Below, piece after piece: positions 11,738-24,400 of a stretch of DNA of 64,000 nucleotides; the first letter of the stretch is position 1; each line of letters begins with the position of its first letter. The notes beneath the pieces were generated by a model. It was not told the origin of the DNA. It made no database searches and was given only the letters and a program-made list of their open reading frames with translations. The position numbers were made by a program, and so were the translations under genes. The stretch comes from Macrolepiota albuminosa. Lineage: Eukaryota; Basidiomycota; Agaricomycetes; Agaricales; Agaricaceae. The stretch is from assembly GCA_027475525.1 (NCBI GenBank), contig JAMWFC010000028.1, positions 227,161 through 291,160 of the forward strand, in the 5' to 3' direction.

Positions 11738-12229
11738 GTTGCGTTCATCACGCCGCTTTTCAGTTGCACGATAGCACCTCAACCAACCATCTGTGTCGTT
11801 TAACACAACTTTCTCCACCTTCAAAGGCGTACCATTCACAACGACCATGTCATTCACGAAATCCAGCGACACCTTGTTCTTACGCATGAATGGTGTACCG
11901 ATGATCATATCGTAGCGATCAAAATTCGCTATATCCACATATTCTCTCGTCGACGTCCCTGACGTCTTTATTCTCACTTCCATGCCAAACTGCATGGCAC
12001 GACTCCCTACAGTCCCCAGCTGGAGCATCAGTGGCTCCTCCAGTTCATGAACGCAAATTGCGTTGACGTGAGCAAACTGGGGCGTAATGCCTGTAGTGGT
12101 ACTCCCAGAGTCCCACAACGTCCATGCCAGATGTCCATTGACATCAACATACGTGACCAGGCACTCCTTCTCCTTGGGAGTATAGCGTGGCCTGTGCAAC
12201 TTATTAGTTGCCTTCTGCAGGGTTACGTG

Positions 12230-12383
12230 TCTCATTTGGATGCGCTGATCTCCACGGCACTCAGTCAGTGCAAACAGGTGTTCTTCCTCGTCCTCACAAG
12301 CATAATTCTCATTTGGATGCGCTGATCTCCACGGCACTCAGTCAGTGCAAACAGGTGTTCTTCCTCGTCCTCACAAGCATAAT
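12230..12383. repeat. Exact 77-bp tandem duplication 3
   Basis: 12230-12306 equals 12307-12383. Single copy in B2. Confidence 0.95.
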
Positions 12384-14388
12384 AGTCGCTGTCATACACG
12401 TCCACTGTGACATATTCATCGCCATCAATCTGGACGCTCTTGGCGTCATCCACTTCCAACCTGTCAGCCTCTACTTGCGGCTCCTTGTCCATTTTGTCGA
12501 CGATCTCATCGTCCTCGTCGTCACTGACAACATTGCTCGGTGCCGCAGCCATATGGGCTGCTCGGATGTGTGCCTTAGGAGGGGTGGGACACTCCTTAGC
12601 GAAATGTCCGCTCCTGCCACAATTGTAGCACGCTGAGGGATCCCTTGCAGGCCTTCTCTGGGCCGCTCCTGGAACCCCAGCAGTTTTGCCCGCCATATGC
12701 GCTGCAGGCGCCACCACTCCTCTCGGTGCTACTTGATTCTGACCTGAAAAGGGTCGACTATCCTTTGCTGGCAATTGTCCAGCAGGCTTCAATCGAGGCC
12801 GCTGGCCTCCAGGGATTGTCTTACGAACAACGAATCACGGATTGCGATTGTTCTCCATCTCCATCCGTTTGGCCAGGAAGGTTCCCACCTTCACTGCCTG
12901 ATGGTTCACAGTTCCTTGGTGGGAACTCCGCTGCTCATAATGGTTGCCGTCCGTGTCGACTGCTCATACCGGATGGCATACGCCAAAAATTCGGTCACAG
13001 TATTGACCTCTGAAGACAAATTGTTGTCGCGTATCAACGCTCTCTTCATGTCTGCAGGTATTCCATCCAGGAATGTCTCGCGAATAGTGTATTCGTCTGG
13101 ATAGATGGCCATATTCTGTGCATGACCCACCAGGTCATCATAAAAGGTCTGGACACCAGTCTTAGCGTCATACACTGCCTTTCTAAAGGCATCACGGGCT
13201 TCCTGCATCATAGCAGCGTTGACAAAACGATTGTACAGTCCTATGAGGACTCCTTTAAATGTCCAATGCGGCTTGTTGCGATTAATGTGGAGAACATGGC
13301 AACGGAACCAATTCCGAGCCTCTCCCTCCATAAATTCGTGTAGCACGAATATCCTCTCCTGGTCCATGTTGTCTCCACCATAGCAGCAGGCTGCGAGGTG
13401 GTAGCACATGTCCATGGCCCAGTCCTCCAGTTGAGAGAACCTATGTTCTCCAGCGTAAGCACGTATGTGCTTACCATTGGATTTACGGGGACTTACCCCA
13501 GCAGGAAACTTAAATCTGACTCCAAGGGAGTCATCCACCAGACGAGTGAGACGGTCATGCATATGATCCATATGGATCCTGACCGCTTCATTCATTCCCG
13601 GCGTAGTTTCACGCAATTCATGAGGTGCGGGCATCAAAAATGCCCAGGGACTGCAAAACAGGTGTTCATTGGCCATTTGTTCTGGCCGTGGGGTGGGCTG
13701 TTGCCCTACTTGTGGCTCTGCTGGTACTCCACCAGCCTGCCTGCTACTATCACGATGATTATTATCGTCTTGATCGTTATTTTTGCGATCACAACCTCCA
13801 CCGTCATTATTGCAACGACTTGGCTCCCTCCGTTCGTAGTGACCACTACTATCATCACTACCACCTGAACCTCTGTCCAGTTCAGCCGTCTGAGCCGCGA
13901 ATTGTCGCCGCATATCATCAACAGGCGTTACACCCTCACGCCCTTCAAAGGCTACCCCCTGGTCATCAATTAACGGCTTACCATGATCGCGCAAGTCCTG
14001 GTTGCGTATCCTCTGGTAATTGACGCGTTCATTCCAGTCGTCCACTAGGTGGACGCGTTGCACTATGCATTGTGGTCGCGTTCGCTCCTCAAGAATGTGG
14101 ACTTTGTCCACCTCTTCCTTGATTGTAACTTGCTTACGAGGTGTTTTAACCTCCTGCACTGCAAGTAGTGCCTCTGGCTCTGCCGGAGTCGTCGTCACAG
14201 TCTCCACCTCATACAATGCGTTGATGGTTTGCGGCGTTCTGACGCTGAACGTAGTCTTGCTGAGACTCATTAGCCTGACGAGGTGCATTGAGCAATTCCA
14301 TCGCGTCCACGATTAATGGCGCTCGTCAGCGCACACTCATCTCACATTCTACTGAGTTGGCTGGAGTAGCCGTTGAGACTGCTGACCC

Positions 14389-15282
14389 TCACGCCGCTTT
14401 GCGCTTAAGGTATTCCACTACTTCGAGTTCGAAGATGTGCACAAACAATTCAATATATTCATTCGAATCTGCACGGGGTACATTGTGGCTCCTAGCAGCC
14501 AGCAACTGTAAGTGCTTTACTACATAAAGCTGCAGACGCTTTCACGTCAATTCCTTCGTGACCGCTGGATATCGCTCCAACACCAGCTGTAACTGGATAG
14601 ACAAGGTCGAATGCGACCTTTTGCTTTCCTCATCATCTGAGGATTCCAGCTCAGACTCTAAGTCCATAACTCTCCTGAGGCCGTCATGCCTCACTTGCGG
14701 CTGTTTGCCGGCCCGTCTGTGCAACTCTGGAATTCCAGGTGCTGTTGACGCCTTTTCCAACCTTACAACATTGTCGTCCTCCCTACTGACCACTATTGCT
14801 GGTCCTTGCGCCTGTCCTTGTGTCGTCAGTGACAACGGTCCCAGTTCAGTAGCCGCATCGGCCACATATTCCAAAAGCCGTTCAGTAGGTGCAGTCCGGA
14901 AGGAAGTACTATGCACAAACGTGCTGCCTTGTACCATTTCCGAGTACTGGGTAATATCCGGTTGACCCTCAGAATGAGCTGACGAGCTCTCGGGCAATAC
15001 CAGATACATCAATGAAGGCATTTGGCTCGCTGGCAGCGACACTCCTGAGACCGCGGATCTTTCTCCTGGTTTACCACCAGGTCGTACAATGGACATCATC
15101 CGTGATATGGATAGCCCACCAGGCATTCCAAAGCTCACGCTGACATCGCGAGGAATCTTTTTGTCCCGCTTTGGCAGAGGTTGGTATGCTGACGCAGATT
15201 GCGTCTTCACAGCTTGAAGTGCAGGTAGGTTACCTGTGTCTGCAGCTGGGAACGGAGGATCCGGATCAAGAGAGCCAGTCAT
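14389..15282 (-). pseudogene. B1 ORF1, one internal stop
   Basis: First gene of the element, 298 codons including stop from ATG 15282 to TGA 14391-14389. This is exactly the length of the B2 copy. It is interrupted by one TGA at 14544-14542, where B2 has Gln. It has an S/P-rich N-terminus (MPGGLSISRM), an acidic serine stretch (ELESSDDEE) and a C-terminal segment rich in Leu and basic residues (KRLQLYVVKHLQLL ... VVEYLKRKAA) that is shared in pattern with A2 ORF1. No domain recognised. The position suggests a Gag-associated structural protein. Confidence 0.75.
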
Positions 15283-15393
15283 GGAAGCACGTTTTCAATG
15301 TGATGCCAACAGAGAATTGAGAGGTTTTGATGATAGTTGCCTAGTCGGTAACAAGCCTAGAGTTTAAAGCCGATAGCAGAAGATTTAAAAAAA

Positions 15394-15567
15394 TGTAACC
15401 TGAGTTACGAGTTAGAACTATCTTGTGTGTATCACACAAGTGCTAAATCAGACCGCAGTATTGGATTTGACTAGTACTTAGAGTGAAAACAAGATGTTAT
15501 CTTACATAATACTCTATTAAACAATTATAGCGTCGTTGACGCTTGTAACACGGATGACTCCGTTACA
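15394..15567 (-). repeat. B1 5' LTR
   Basis: LTR of 174 bp, TG...CA ended, same length as the B2 LTRs. It contains hairpins CTTGTGTG/CACACAAG, GCGTC/GACGC and GTAAC/GTTAC. Confidence 0.92.
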
Positions 15568-16520
15568 TCGCAGTTCTCCTCAGATTAGATCTCGTGCCGC
15601 ACGTTTGCATCCCCACCCACCATCCCTACTTCATTACATTTGATCTACTTACAAATTCCTACTTGTACTCACTAGTCTCTCATAGTTAGCTTGAGTTTCG
15701 GCCTCTCTCTCTCGGGAGGTCAGCTCGACAACTCACCAGACTCAGAAATAAACTCATTTCTCACGCATTGTCATGCGGGCCTGAATCAACGCCTAATTAT
15801 TCAACCCGCTCAAATATTCATTCTCCTCGCTCAAATTTGCCCACTCATTCAAGGACAAATTAATCATGATTTACACCAGCATTTTTACTTTCTGTTAGCA
15901 GCACTCTTACAGCCACCCAAAATTTCACCTGATTACAGATTCATCCATGGCTGGCAAGCGCACACATGTTCCTTCAAGTTGACCACCTGAAAATTCTTTA
16001 ACATCGGACCACCTTCCCATGGCACCTGCCTCACCAGTGCCTGCAACTATTGACAAATCTGATCATGAGACTATTGTTAATGAGCCACGATGCCAAACTA
16101 TGCAGAAGACTCAAGATATTGACAAATTTTTTGATTTACCACAAAAGCATGATGGAAAGACTCTTTGACTACCTATACTTACTACAGGTTGCGGCTTGGG
16201 CCCAAGCTGAGCTAGGCCAGGCCTGAGCCCCTCCTAAAGCCTGGCTTTGAATATGTACAAGCCTAAGCTTCATCAGGCCGAGCCCAAGCCACAGCTTTCA
16301 TGCAGAGCCAGGCCCTGCACAACACTAGGAGTGACTCCGCTACTGTAAAGGAGGCAGTTGGTACAATTAACAAGACTTGAGTGTTGCTGAAACTTGGAAT
16401 GACCATAACACTCATCAGCTTGTGTGAATGAAGCATGCTAACAGAAGGTGCACATATCATGAGAAACCAACATCACTGCATTTAGCAAAATAGAGAAATT
16501 GTTGGCCTGCAAGTCATGAG
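15568..16520. other. Degraded intergenic DNA
   Basis: No supported gene. A short open frame on the plus strand starts at a good ATG context at 16020 (MAPASPVPATIDKSDHE) and runs about 49 codons to a TGA near 16168. Its DIDKFFDLP motif is faintly like the N-terminus of hAT-type transposases, but too short to call. 16190-16330 is a low-complexity run of CCAAGC/GAGCC/AGGCC words. Confidence 0.4.
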
Positions 16521-16723
16521 GAACGAGTGATCAGCAGAGTGTGGTCTTTGAGTGAGGTGGCTGTGTTGGTCACAGAAAATTTTCCTTCCTCTGTGACCAC
16601 CACTCACCGTGGTCTTCACCGCGTCTGGCATACTAGTCTGGCCTTCAGCCAAAAGTTTTTTGCTATTTTTCAGAGAACCTGTCTAAGTTCTTTCTTTCCT
16701 CTTGCAGTAAAGAATACACCACT

Positions 16724-17525
16724 ATGATTACCCTTACCATCAACCCGAGTACAGAAGTCAGGCCTAATTTCAATTTGAATGAATATCAGTTCACTAGAGA
16801 CACTGTGAAACACGGTAGAAATGACATGTCAGACGAGCAGGTGGCCGAGACTTTGGTTGGCATGTGGAATGCCAACTTAGAACGGAAAAGAGCCATATGG
16901 GAAGCAGAGAGGGAAGAGTGAGAAGCTGCTGAGAGAGAATTAGACCAGCAGGATCGAGGTAATGCAGTTAGACCCGCTGCAGATGATGACACCTTGCAGT
17001 CCAGGTACTCCAGAGAGCACTCTCCGGATGATGAGGAACACGCTCCCAATCTAGTAGCCGGAGTGCCAGTCCCCAATGTAATCAAGTACCCACCAGCATG
17101 CCTCGCTATTAAGAAACTGAGGGAGCATGAGTACATCAAACTGAGCTACTTCACGCCTGAAGGGCATGCCAAAGCAGCCAAAAGCGAGTCTGTGTCTTCA
17201 AATGAAATATTCACCTTAGCTAAGGACAATGATGTGTTGTCGCTGAAGCCCGTAATCAATTTCAAAGGGCCAAAGGTAAAGCAACACAAGACAAAGACTT
17301 AGCCTAGGACCAGCTTTGTATCACCTCCACTAATTTTCTGGAACACATAGTTCAGGAGACGTGGCCTAATAACATGATAGACGTGATGCATACCTTTTTC
17401 TTTTGTCTCACTAATCACAAGTTGTGCAACGAGGGAACGGACGGACTAAAGGTGCTCATGCTCTACCAAGCGAGAGTAAGAAGGGAATGGCATTGCCAGC
17501 TGAAGAACTCCCCCGAAGAGTAGTA
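16724..17525 (+). pseudogene. Degraded repeat-associated protein (possible DIRS-locus gag-like gene)
   Basis: Two open pieces (16724-16921 and 16994-17302, ORF starts) belong to one frame broken by TGA near 16919. The decayed frame continues to about 17525 (LMLYQARVRREWH). The pattern is an Asn/Glu-rich N-terminus, a charged coiled stretch (NLERKRAIWEAEREE), acidic residues, then PPACLAIKKLREHEYIKLSYFTPEG. From memory it resembles proteins that accompany DIRS-like RT genes in agaricomycetes. The target-site duplication of A2 shows this side was once contiguous with the RT gene at 32508, so it may be the 5' gene of that same element. Confidence 0.5.
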
Positions 17526-18107
17526 TTTTTGATATCGGTCTTATCGATGATAGGGTCCTTCAAATGTTAAAAGACCAAGTATACAATGCAAAATGGAATA
17601 CAGTCATTTCCAGTGAGCCCAATTGATTGGACAGCAAACCACACAAAAGCTAATTAGAGTTCCAACGTTATTTTCATTGATCCTTTCAGTTTTTCTTGCC
17701 AAATCTCACAAATCACATTTAAACCCCGTCAATGACACTGTGGCATCGCTTAATACCATACCTTGACATCCATACTTTTGTCATGACCCTCCACCATATG
17801 CTGATGCAGATGCGCTATTGCTTTAAACTTGCTTTACTGTTGGGCGAAATGGGTTGTGTCGAATTGCTCTACAGCCACCCACCCTGACTTGCGTTATTCA
17901 TTTGCTATAATTCGGGAATATCACTGAATGCCTACCATGTCATGGCTCTTCCGCCCCATGCTTTAACCCCTGCCTAATTGCGCAGCAATAAACTTACATC
18001 ACCCTAAAATAAATAATGATATATTTATTTCACATCTGCATATCACGCTGATCAATCTGTATTGAACCTATGTGTGGGCGCTAAAGATCTAAACACCATA
18101 AAAGAGG
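17526..18107. other. No gene seen
   Basis: Mixed-composition DNA with no open frame of note. It is the left flank of the A2 insertion and continues logically at 32508. Confidence 0.6.
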
Positions 18108-18112
18108 AAATG
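18108..18112. other. A2 target-site duplication, left (AAATG)
   Basis: Five bases AAATG directly before the left LTR. The same five bases follow the right LTR at 32503-32507. Confidence 0.9.
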
Positions 18113-18346
18113 TGTAACGAAGTTACGAAGTTTATAGAGCTTAGTGTGCACACAACACTGAATCAGACCAGACCGGTCTATTGACAATGTAGTATACAAC
18201 AAAATTAAGCTGCTTTGTAAGCAGCTGGTAAACTATTTATATAGTAATGTAAATTAATATTATATTATAATAAATATAATATAATAGTGTCTACTATACA
18301 GTAAGCAAAGCTATGTGGCCAACGCCACATAGCGGACTACGCTACA
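18113..18346 (-). repeat. A2 3' outer LTR
   Basis: 234 bp, identical base for base to 32269-32502. Hairpins: GTAAC/GTTAC (18114-18126), AGCTGCTT/AAGCAGCT (18208-18226), CTATGTGGC/GCCACATAG (18311-18332). Confidence 0.95.
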
Positions 18347-18375
18347 CACCCCCCAATCAGACCGAGCTACGGTCT
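18347..18375 (-). other. A2 polypurine tract at outer 3' LTR
   Basis: On the coding strand this reads GGTCTGATTGGGGGGTG directly before the LTR. The same tract precedes the internal LTR (21382-21398), and a close form occurs in B2 (near 45289). Confidence 0.75.
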
Positions 18376-18391
18376 TGAGATAATACAACGG

Positions 18392-21148
18392 TCATGCCGT
18401 CGGTAAGTCAGGGACGGGGGCAATGGGAGAGTCCCCAGGCTCCCGGAATGGATCGGCAGTCGCGTCGTCCATGTCGTAGTCGAGGAGTTCATCCTCGGGT
18501 GCGGGCGCGTAAGAAGTGCCCGAAGGCCCTGCTACTGGCAGGGAATTGTCATAGTCCCGGAGGGGGGACAGTGTGAGATTGGGGTCGATGGTCGACCCCA
18601 GGACAGGTGGTTGGGGATCAGGCAGATCCCCGGTGTTGGATGGGTACTGGCGCGTCCAGATTTTGCGGGCATGAATGTCTTGCCTGATGAGGAGGTACAT
18701 CCTCTTGGCGAGTGCGTCGTCGTATGCACGACGACTGTCCTGCTGCTGGAGCATCAGGTGTTGGCGATCGCCAATGGTGGCCTCGCGCCACCCATCCCAC
18801 TGAGCAATGGACTGGGGTGTACCGTAATGGTCGAGGCGTTGTAGCCTCTCGTTGTTGATAGCGGCCGCCTCATTGTAGAGCCGGCTGTTGCTGAAGAATA
18901 AATGGGCCAAGTAGGTGACCCCATAAGTATACGCGTGGTCAGCCCAGCTTTGTAGAGCCGGCTGTTGCTGAAGAATAAATGGGCCAAGTAGGTGACCCCA
19001 TAAGTATACGCGTGGTCAGCCCAGCTGACCGGAATTTGATTATGAAAAAGGATGCGTAATGCGTCCGAAGTGGTGAACACGGAAGCTGACGTTTCTGGGA
19101 TGTCCACAGCCCGAGCCTCGAAGTTAGGGTCGTCAGCGTGGAGGGGCACAAAGACTTGCCCCGTGGCCGCCTCGTACTCAGCCACGGCCTCTTTGTAGAG
19201 GCCTGGCCTTGCAAAGACATAGGCCAGGTACTTGTGTACCGTGGACTTGGAGGGGCGGCTGGCGCTGAGGGCGCGTACAAGCGCAAACCCAAAGAGGCTG
19301 CACCAATGAATGCGCATGGCACGGTCCATGGCCAGACCGGTCCATACGTTGGACGTCCCAGGACGTCCATAGAGGAGGGCATATGAGCCCAGGTAGTCCA
19401 AAGCAAATGGTTGCTTTGGATCAGGGGGGGTAAGGCCGACGAAGGCAATTTTCCCTCCCTCTTTGCGGCGATAGAGCTGCGATGGCACAATCATTTGCGG
19501 AACGTTCTCCCGCTCCTCTGGACTCGCGAAGGGTACCGCAATGGTCCTATACTCGACCTCATTGAGTAAATGAGACATAGCTCTGTCTTGGGCCGTAGGG
19601 TGGCAGTTGAGCGCCACCCGCTTGAATTCGTTGAGCAAGAGGTAGCCCAACTGAAGCTGACGAATCGGCGTAAACTGGTTGTTAACCAGTGCATGAAGTC
19701 TGCAGACTTCTTGAGGACTGCGGGGAAACCCGCAAGGTGCCACTTGGTACACCTTACTGTTGTGGGGCGTTGCTGCAGCATTGCCCTCTTTATCGGTCTC
19801 GAAGGACCTGGCTGCACGGGCTTCTTGCCTGACAAAGATGGTATTGGTCACTGGCGACCAATAGAATTGGGGAGCTAACCCCGCGCCAAAGAATGAGTTC
19901 TGGCGCTCAATAGTGTGATCACGATAGATCACAACACCGAGTGCATCAGGAATGCGCCTGGTTTGGTCCTGGAGGAGGGCAGCTCCTCGCTTGACGCTAT
20001 CCTGCGCCCGACGCTCCATCTTGGCTCGTTGATTGCTGTTGTGCCGTTTGCGTGCCATACGTTGTGCCGCCGTCTTGTGCGGCACAGGGGATTCCATACG
20101 AGCCTCTTCAGGCTCCTCATACCAATCGTCGTCGGAGGGCGGGGATGGCAGCCTCTCTGGCTTCGACTTCTCAGACCGTGGGTCCATTGCCCACACACAC
20201 CGCGGGAGTCGGGCTGGCGGGCCCTCTACCAATATGGCGGGTAAAAAGGGGATGTTAGCCCCTGGGGCCCCTTTTGGGGCATCCTTGGAGAAGTGCTCAT
20301 CCGGCAGATGAGGACGACTGCCTCCGCATTGCGGAGGAATTATGACTCTGTGGGTACATCTTACCTGTTATCTCCCAGACGTTGGAGAAGGGTAGCCAGG
20401 ACTAAGTCCTGGTTGTGACTGGGCTCGACAGCCCGTGCTTTTCCTTTGTTGCATCGAGGACGTGACTCTTCTTCCGAGCTGGGCTCGGATTGGTGCGGCA
20501 TTTTCAGCCGCTGTAGCAAGGAGAGCTTGGCCAAGCTCTTTGTCGGCGCATCAGCCGATGAACTGATGCTCCGTCCTGGACTGAGAGTTTCTGTGCTCTC
20601 GATGGCCGTGGTGGCCTGCACGAGAGATGCTTTGCGTCCCTCTAGATTGTCGATTGGTGCTGTGGTTGACAGGGAAATCGACTGGCCTCCCTTGGCTTGC
20701 GACTCATGCAAGTCGCTGTACTGGGGCATTGCGCCCCAAGCCCCCATCCAAGCCAGGGGGTACAGCATCATTATGGGCACACCACCCATCCCAGGGTAGT
20801 GCGCTGGGGCGGTAAACTGGTGCAAAGGATGTGCGCCCATAGCCCCTCTCGCCATAGCGAGGGCAAACTGCCCCCATCCTGGCGCTGCTTGGGGGCTGAC
20901 TAGCCCCCCGTAGGCCTGTTGTTGGGATTGGCCCTTGGTGTGATGTGGCGCATAAGCGCCCGATACTGGTTGTTGAGGCTGATAGCTGCCCACAGGTGCG
21001 TTCTGGGGCATGAAGTTGCCCTGCATGGGTTGAAGTGGCGGATAGCCACTGATCACTGGCTGCTGCGGCAGGTAGCCCGCCGCTGGTGGTTGCTGCTGCT
21101 GTGGGAAGCCCACAGCTGGTTGCGATTGTCCCCACTGGGGCGCATTTT
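18392..21148 (-). pseudogene. Second, 5'-truncated ORF3 inside A2
   Basis: A second ORF3 copy lacking its first roughly 45 codons, where the internal LTR begins at 21149. Relative to the intact copy it has an internal deletion of about 430 bases (junction near 20295), removing much of the low-complexity middle. A 77-bp tandem duplication (18873-19026) appears to break the frame, but removing it makes 20232 to 18392 one open frame of about 590 codons. The conserved blocks (RIPDALGVV, HWCSLFGFAL, YGTPQSIAQWDGW) are kept. It belongs to the A element carrying the outer LTRs. Confidence 0.85.
18873..19026. repeat. Exact 77-bp tandem duplication 4
   Basis: 18873-18949 equals 18950-19026. Single copy in the intact ORF3. 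Confidence 0.95.
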
Positions 21149-21381
21149 TGTAACGAAGTTACGAATTTGAGAGAGCTTAGTGTGCACACAACACTGAATC
21201 AGACCAGACCGGTCTATTGACAATGTAGTTTACAACAAAATAAGCTGCTTTGTAAGCAGCTGAGTAACTAATTATATACGAATGTAAATAAATATTATAT
21301 TATAATAAATATAATATAATATGTACTAATATACAGTAAGTAAAGCTATGTGGCCAACGCCACATAGCGGACTACGCTACA
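21149..21381 (-). repeat. A2 internal LTR
   Basis: 233-bp A-family LTR differing from the two outer LTRs at many positions, mostly in the AT-rich middle. It follows the intact ORF3 and its polypurine tract, and it interrupts the second ORF3 after CGCATTTT. Confidence 0.93.
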
Positions 21382-21426
21382 CACCCCCCAATCAGACCGA
21401 GCTACGGTCTCGAGATAATACGACGG

Positions 21427-24400
21427 TCATGCCGTCGGTAAGTCTGGGACGGGGGCAATGGGAGAGTCCCCAGGCTCCCGGAATGGATCGGCAGTCGCGT
21501 CGTCCATGTCGTAGTCGAGGAGTTCATCCTCGGGTGCGGGCGCGTAAGAAGTACCCGAAGGCCCTGCCACAGGCAGGGAATCGTCATAGTCCCGGAGGGG
21601 GGACAGTGTGAGATTGGGGTCGATGGTCGACCCCGAGACGGTTGGTTGGGGATCAGGCAGATCCCCGGTGTCGGACGGGTACTGGCGCGTCCAGATTTCG
21701 CGGGCATGAATGTCTTGCCCGATAGAGAGGTACATCCCCTTGGCGAGCGCGTCGTCGTATGCACGACGACTGTCCTGCTGCTGGAGCATCAGGCGTTGAC
21801 GATCGCCGATGGTGCCCTCGCGCCACCCATCCCACTGAGGGATGGACTGGGGTGTACCGTAGTGATCGAGGCGTTGTAGCCTCTCGTCGTCGATAGCAGC
21901 CGCCTCGTTGTAGAGCCGGCTGTCGCTGAAGAATAGGTGGGCCAAGTAGGTGACCCCATAAGTGTACGCGTGGTCAGCCCAGCTGACCGGGATTTGATTG
22001 TGGAGAAGGACGCGTAACGCGTCCGAAGTGGAGAACACGGAAGCTGACGCTTCCGGAATGTCCACAGCCCGAACCTCGAAGGTAGGGTCGTCGGCGTGGA
22101 TGGGCTCAAAGACTCGCCCCGTGGCCGCCTCGTACTCAGCCACGGCCTCTTTATAGAGGCCTGGCCTGGCAAAGACGTAGGCCAGGTACTTGTGTACCGT
22201 GGCCTTAGAGGGGCGGCTGGCGCTGAGGGCACGTACAAGCGCAAACCCAAAGAGGCTGCGCCAATGAATGCGCATGGCTCGGTCCATGGCCAGACCGGTC
22301 CACACATTGGACGTCCCAGGACGTCCATAGAGGAGGGCGTATGAGCCCAGGTAGTCCAAAGCAAATGGCTGCTTTGGATCAGGGGGGGTAAGGCCGACGA
22401 AGGCAATCTTCCCTCCCTCTTTGCGGCGATAGAGCCGCGACGGCACAATCATTCGCGGGAAGCTCTCCCGCTCCTCTGGACTCGCGAAGGGTACCGCGAT
22501 AGTCCTATACTCGACCTCGTTGAGTAAATGAGACATAGCTCTGTCTCGGGCCGTAGGGTGGCAGTTGAGCGCCACCCGCTTGAATTCGTTGAGCAAGAGG
22601 TAGCCCAACTGACGCTGCCGAAGCGGCGTAAACTGGTTGTTGACCAGTGCGTGAAGTCTGCGGACTTCTCGAGGACTGCGGGGAAACCCGCGAGGTGCAA
22701 CTTGGTACACCTTACTGTTGTGGGGCGTCGCGGCGGCGTTGCCCGGTTTGTCGTCCTCGAAGGACCTGGCTGCGCGGGCTTCTTGCCCGACGAAGATGGT
22801 ATTGGTCCTTGGCGACCAATAGAATTGGGGAGCCAACCCCGCGCCAAAGAATGAGTTTTGGCGCTCAATAGTGTGATCACGGTAGATCACCACACCGAGC
22901 GCATCAGGGATGCGCCCGGTTTCGTCCTCAAGGAGGGCGGCCCCTCGTTTGGCGCTGTTCTGCGCCCGACGCTCCATCTTGGCTCGTCGATTGCTGTTGC
23001 GCCGTTCGCGCGCCATACGCTGTGCCGCCGTCTCGTGCGGCACTGGGGATTCCATACGAGCCTCTTCAGGCTCCTCATACCAATCGTCGTCGGAGGGAGG
23101 GGAAGGCAGCCTCTCCGGCTCCGACTTCTCAGATCGTGGGTCCATTGCCCACACACACCGCGGGAGTCGGGCTGGCGGGCCCTCTACCAGTATAGCGGGT
23201 AAAAAGGGGATGTTAGCCCCTGGGGCCCCTTTTGGGGCATCCTCGGGGAAGTGCACGTTGACGTAGGCGCGCACGTCCGGTTGCTTACCCCGACGATCCT
23301 TTCGGGGTTGTGAGGCCTTGGCCTCAGTGGGGCGTGTGCTCACACCCCTGGAACTCTGCTCCCCAGAGTGCGTGGTGGATACCACGGATACTGGTCGCGA
23401 AGACGCGACCTCAGACGCGCCGCTGGCGAGGCGCTGGATAAGCCGGGGGGCGGCTGGAGCAGGAACATCTTCATAAGGGAGGATGTCCCGTCCTAGACCG
23501 GCCTCCCGGCCGGGGGCAGCAACGCTCGACTTAATCGAGCGGGAGGGCGCGTCCTCCACTCCTTGCCGACGCGCCCTTTTGCTGGAGTCGGTGTCCCGAC
23601 TCGGGGGTGTAGTCTGCCGCTTACGAGCGGCCGAAATGGCAAGGAGATCAGTTTTGCGCTGAGCGCGCATATGATCCATGTCGTCCATCATCCGGCAGAT
23701 GAGGACGACTGCCTCCGCATCGCGGAGGAATGACGACTCTGCGGGTACATCGTACCCGTTATCTCCAAGACGTTGGAGAAGGGTAGCCAGGACTAAGTCC
23801 TGGTTGTGACTGGGCTCGACAGCCCGTGCTTTTCCTTTGTTGCATCGAGGACGTGACTCTTCTTCCGAGCTGGGCTTGGATTGGTGCGGCATTTTCAGCC
23901 GCTGTAGCAAGGAGAGCTTGGCCAAGCTCTCCGTCGGCGCATCGGACGATGATCCGACGCTTCGTTCTGTATTGAGAGTTTCTGCTCTCTCAATGGCCGC
24001 GGTGGCCTGCACGAGGGATGCTTGGCGTCCCTCTAGATTATCGGTTGGTACTGTGGTCGACAGGGAAATCGACCGGCCTCCCTTGGCTTGCGACTCATGC
24101 GAGTCGCTGTACTGGGGCATTGCGCCCCAAGCCCCCATCCAAGCCGGGGGGTACGGCATCATTACGGGCACACCACCCATCCCAGGGTAGTGCGCCGGGG
24201 CGGTAAACTGGGGAAAAGGATGTGTCCCCAGTTGCCCTGTTGCCGGTACAGGGGCAAGCTGCCTCCATGCCGGCGCTGCTTGGGGGCTGACTAGCCCCCC
24301 GTAGGCCTGTTGCTGGAATTGGCCCTCGGTGTGATGTGGCGCATAAGCGCCCGGTGCTGGTTGTTGGGGCTGATAGCCGCCCACAGGTGCGTTCTGGGGC

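Larger units (their letters stand above)
11735..14388 (-). pseudogene. B1 gag-protease, broken
   Basis: Gag-type polyprotein: capsid-like region (LEDWAMDMCYHLAACCYGG, FMEGEARNWF, AQNMAIYPDEY around 13500-13080), a CCHC zinc knuckle (CYNCGRSGHFAKEC, near 12635-12590) and a retropepsin (WTLWDSGSTTTG near 12110, then MIIGTPFMRKNKV). It ends at TGA 11737-11735, followed in frame by CTA G. Frame breaks lie near 14215 and 12850. The break near 12307 is an exact 77-bp duplication (12230-12383), and removing it puts the zinc knuckle and protease in one frame. The exact start is uncertain, because B2 offers an ATG just after the ORF1 stop but B1 has ACG there. Confidence 0.88.
7332..15567 (-). mobile_element. 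Ty3/Gypsy family B, copy B1 (lacks 3' end)
   Basis: Family B element on the minus strand: 5' LTR (15394-15567), ORF1, gag-protease, pol and the first part of ORF3. ORF3 is cut off at about 7331, where an unrelated B pol fragment begins, so the rest of ORF3 and the 3' LTR are missing. It is closely related to the full-length B2 copy at 45115-56642. The bases after the LTR (tcgca, 15568-15572) are the only available flank. Confidence 0.9.

Noticed and set aside
13706..13921. Ile/Val-rich open frames opposite B gag (also 54794-55061) as membrane proteins
   Set aside because: They are opposite-strand or out-of-frame shadows of the Asp/Asn/His-rich gag linker (repeated GAT/GAC and CAT codons).
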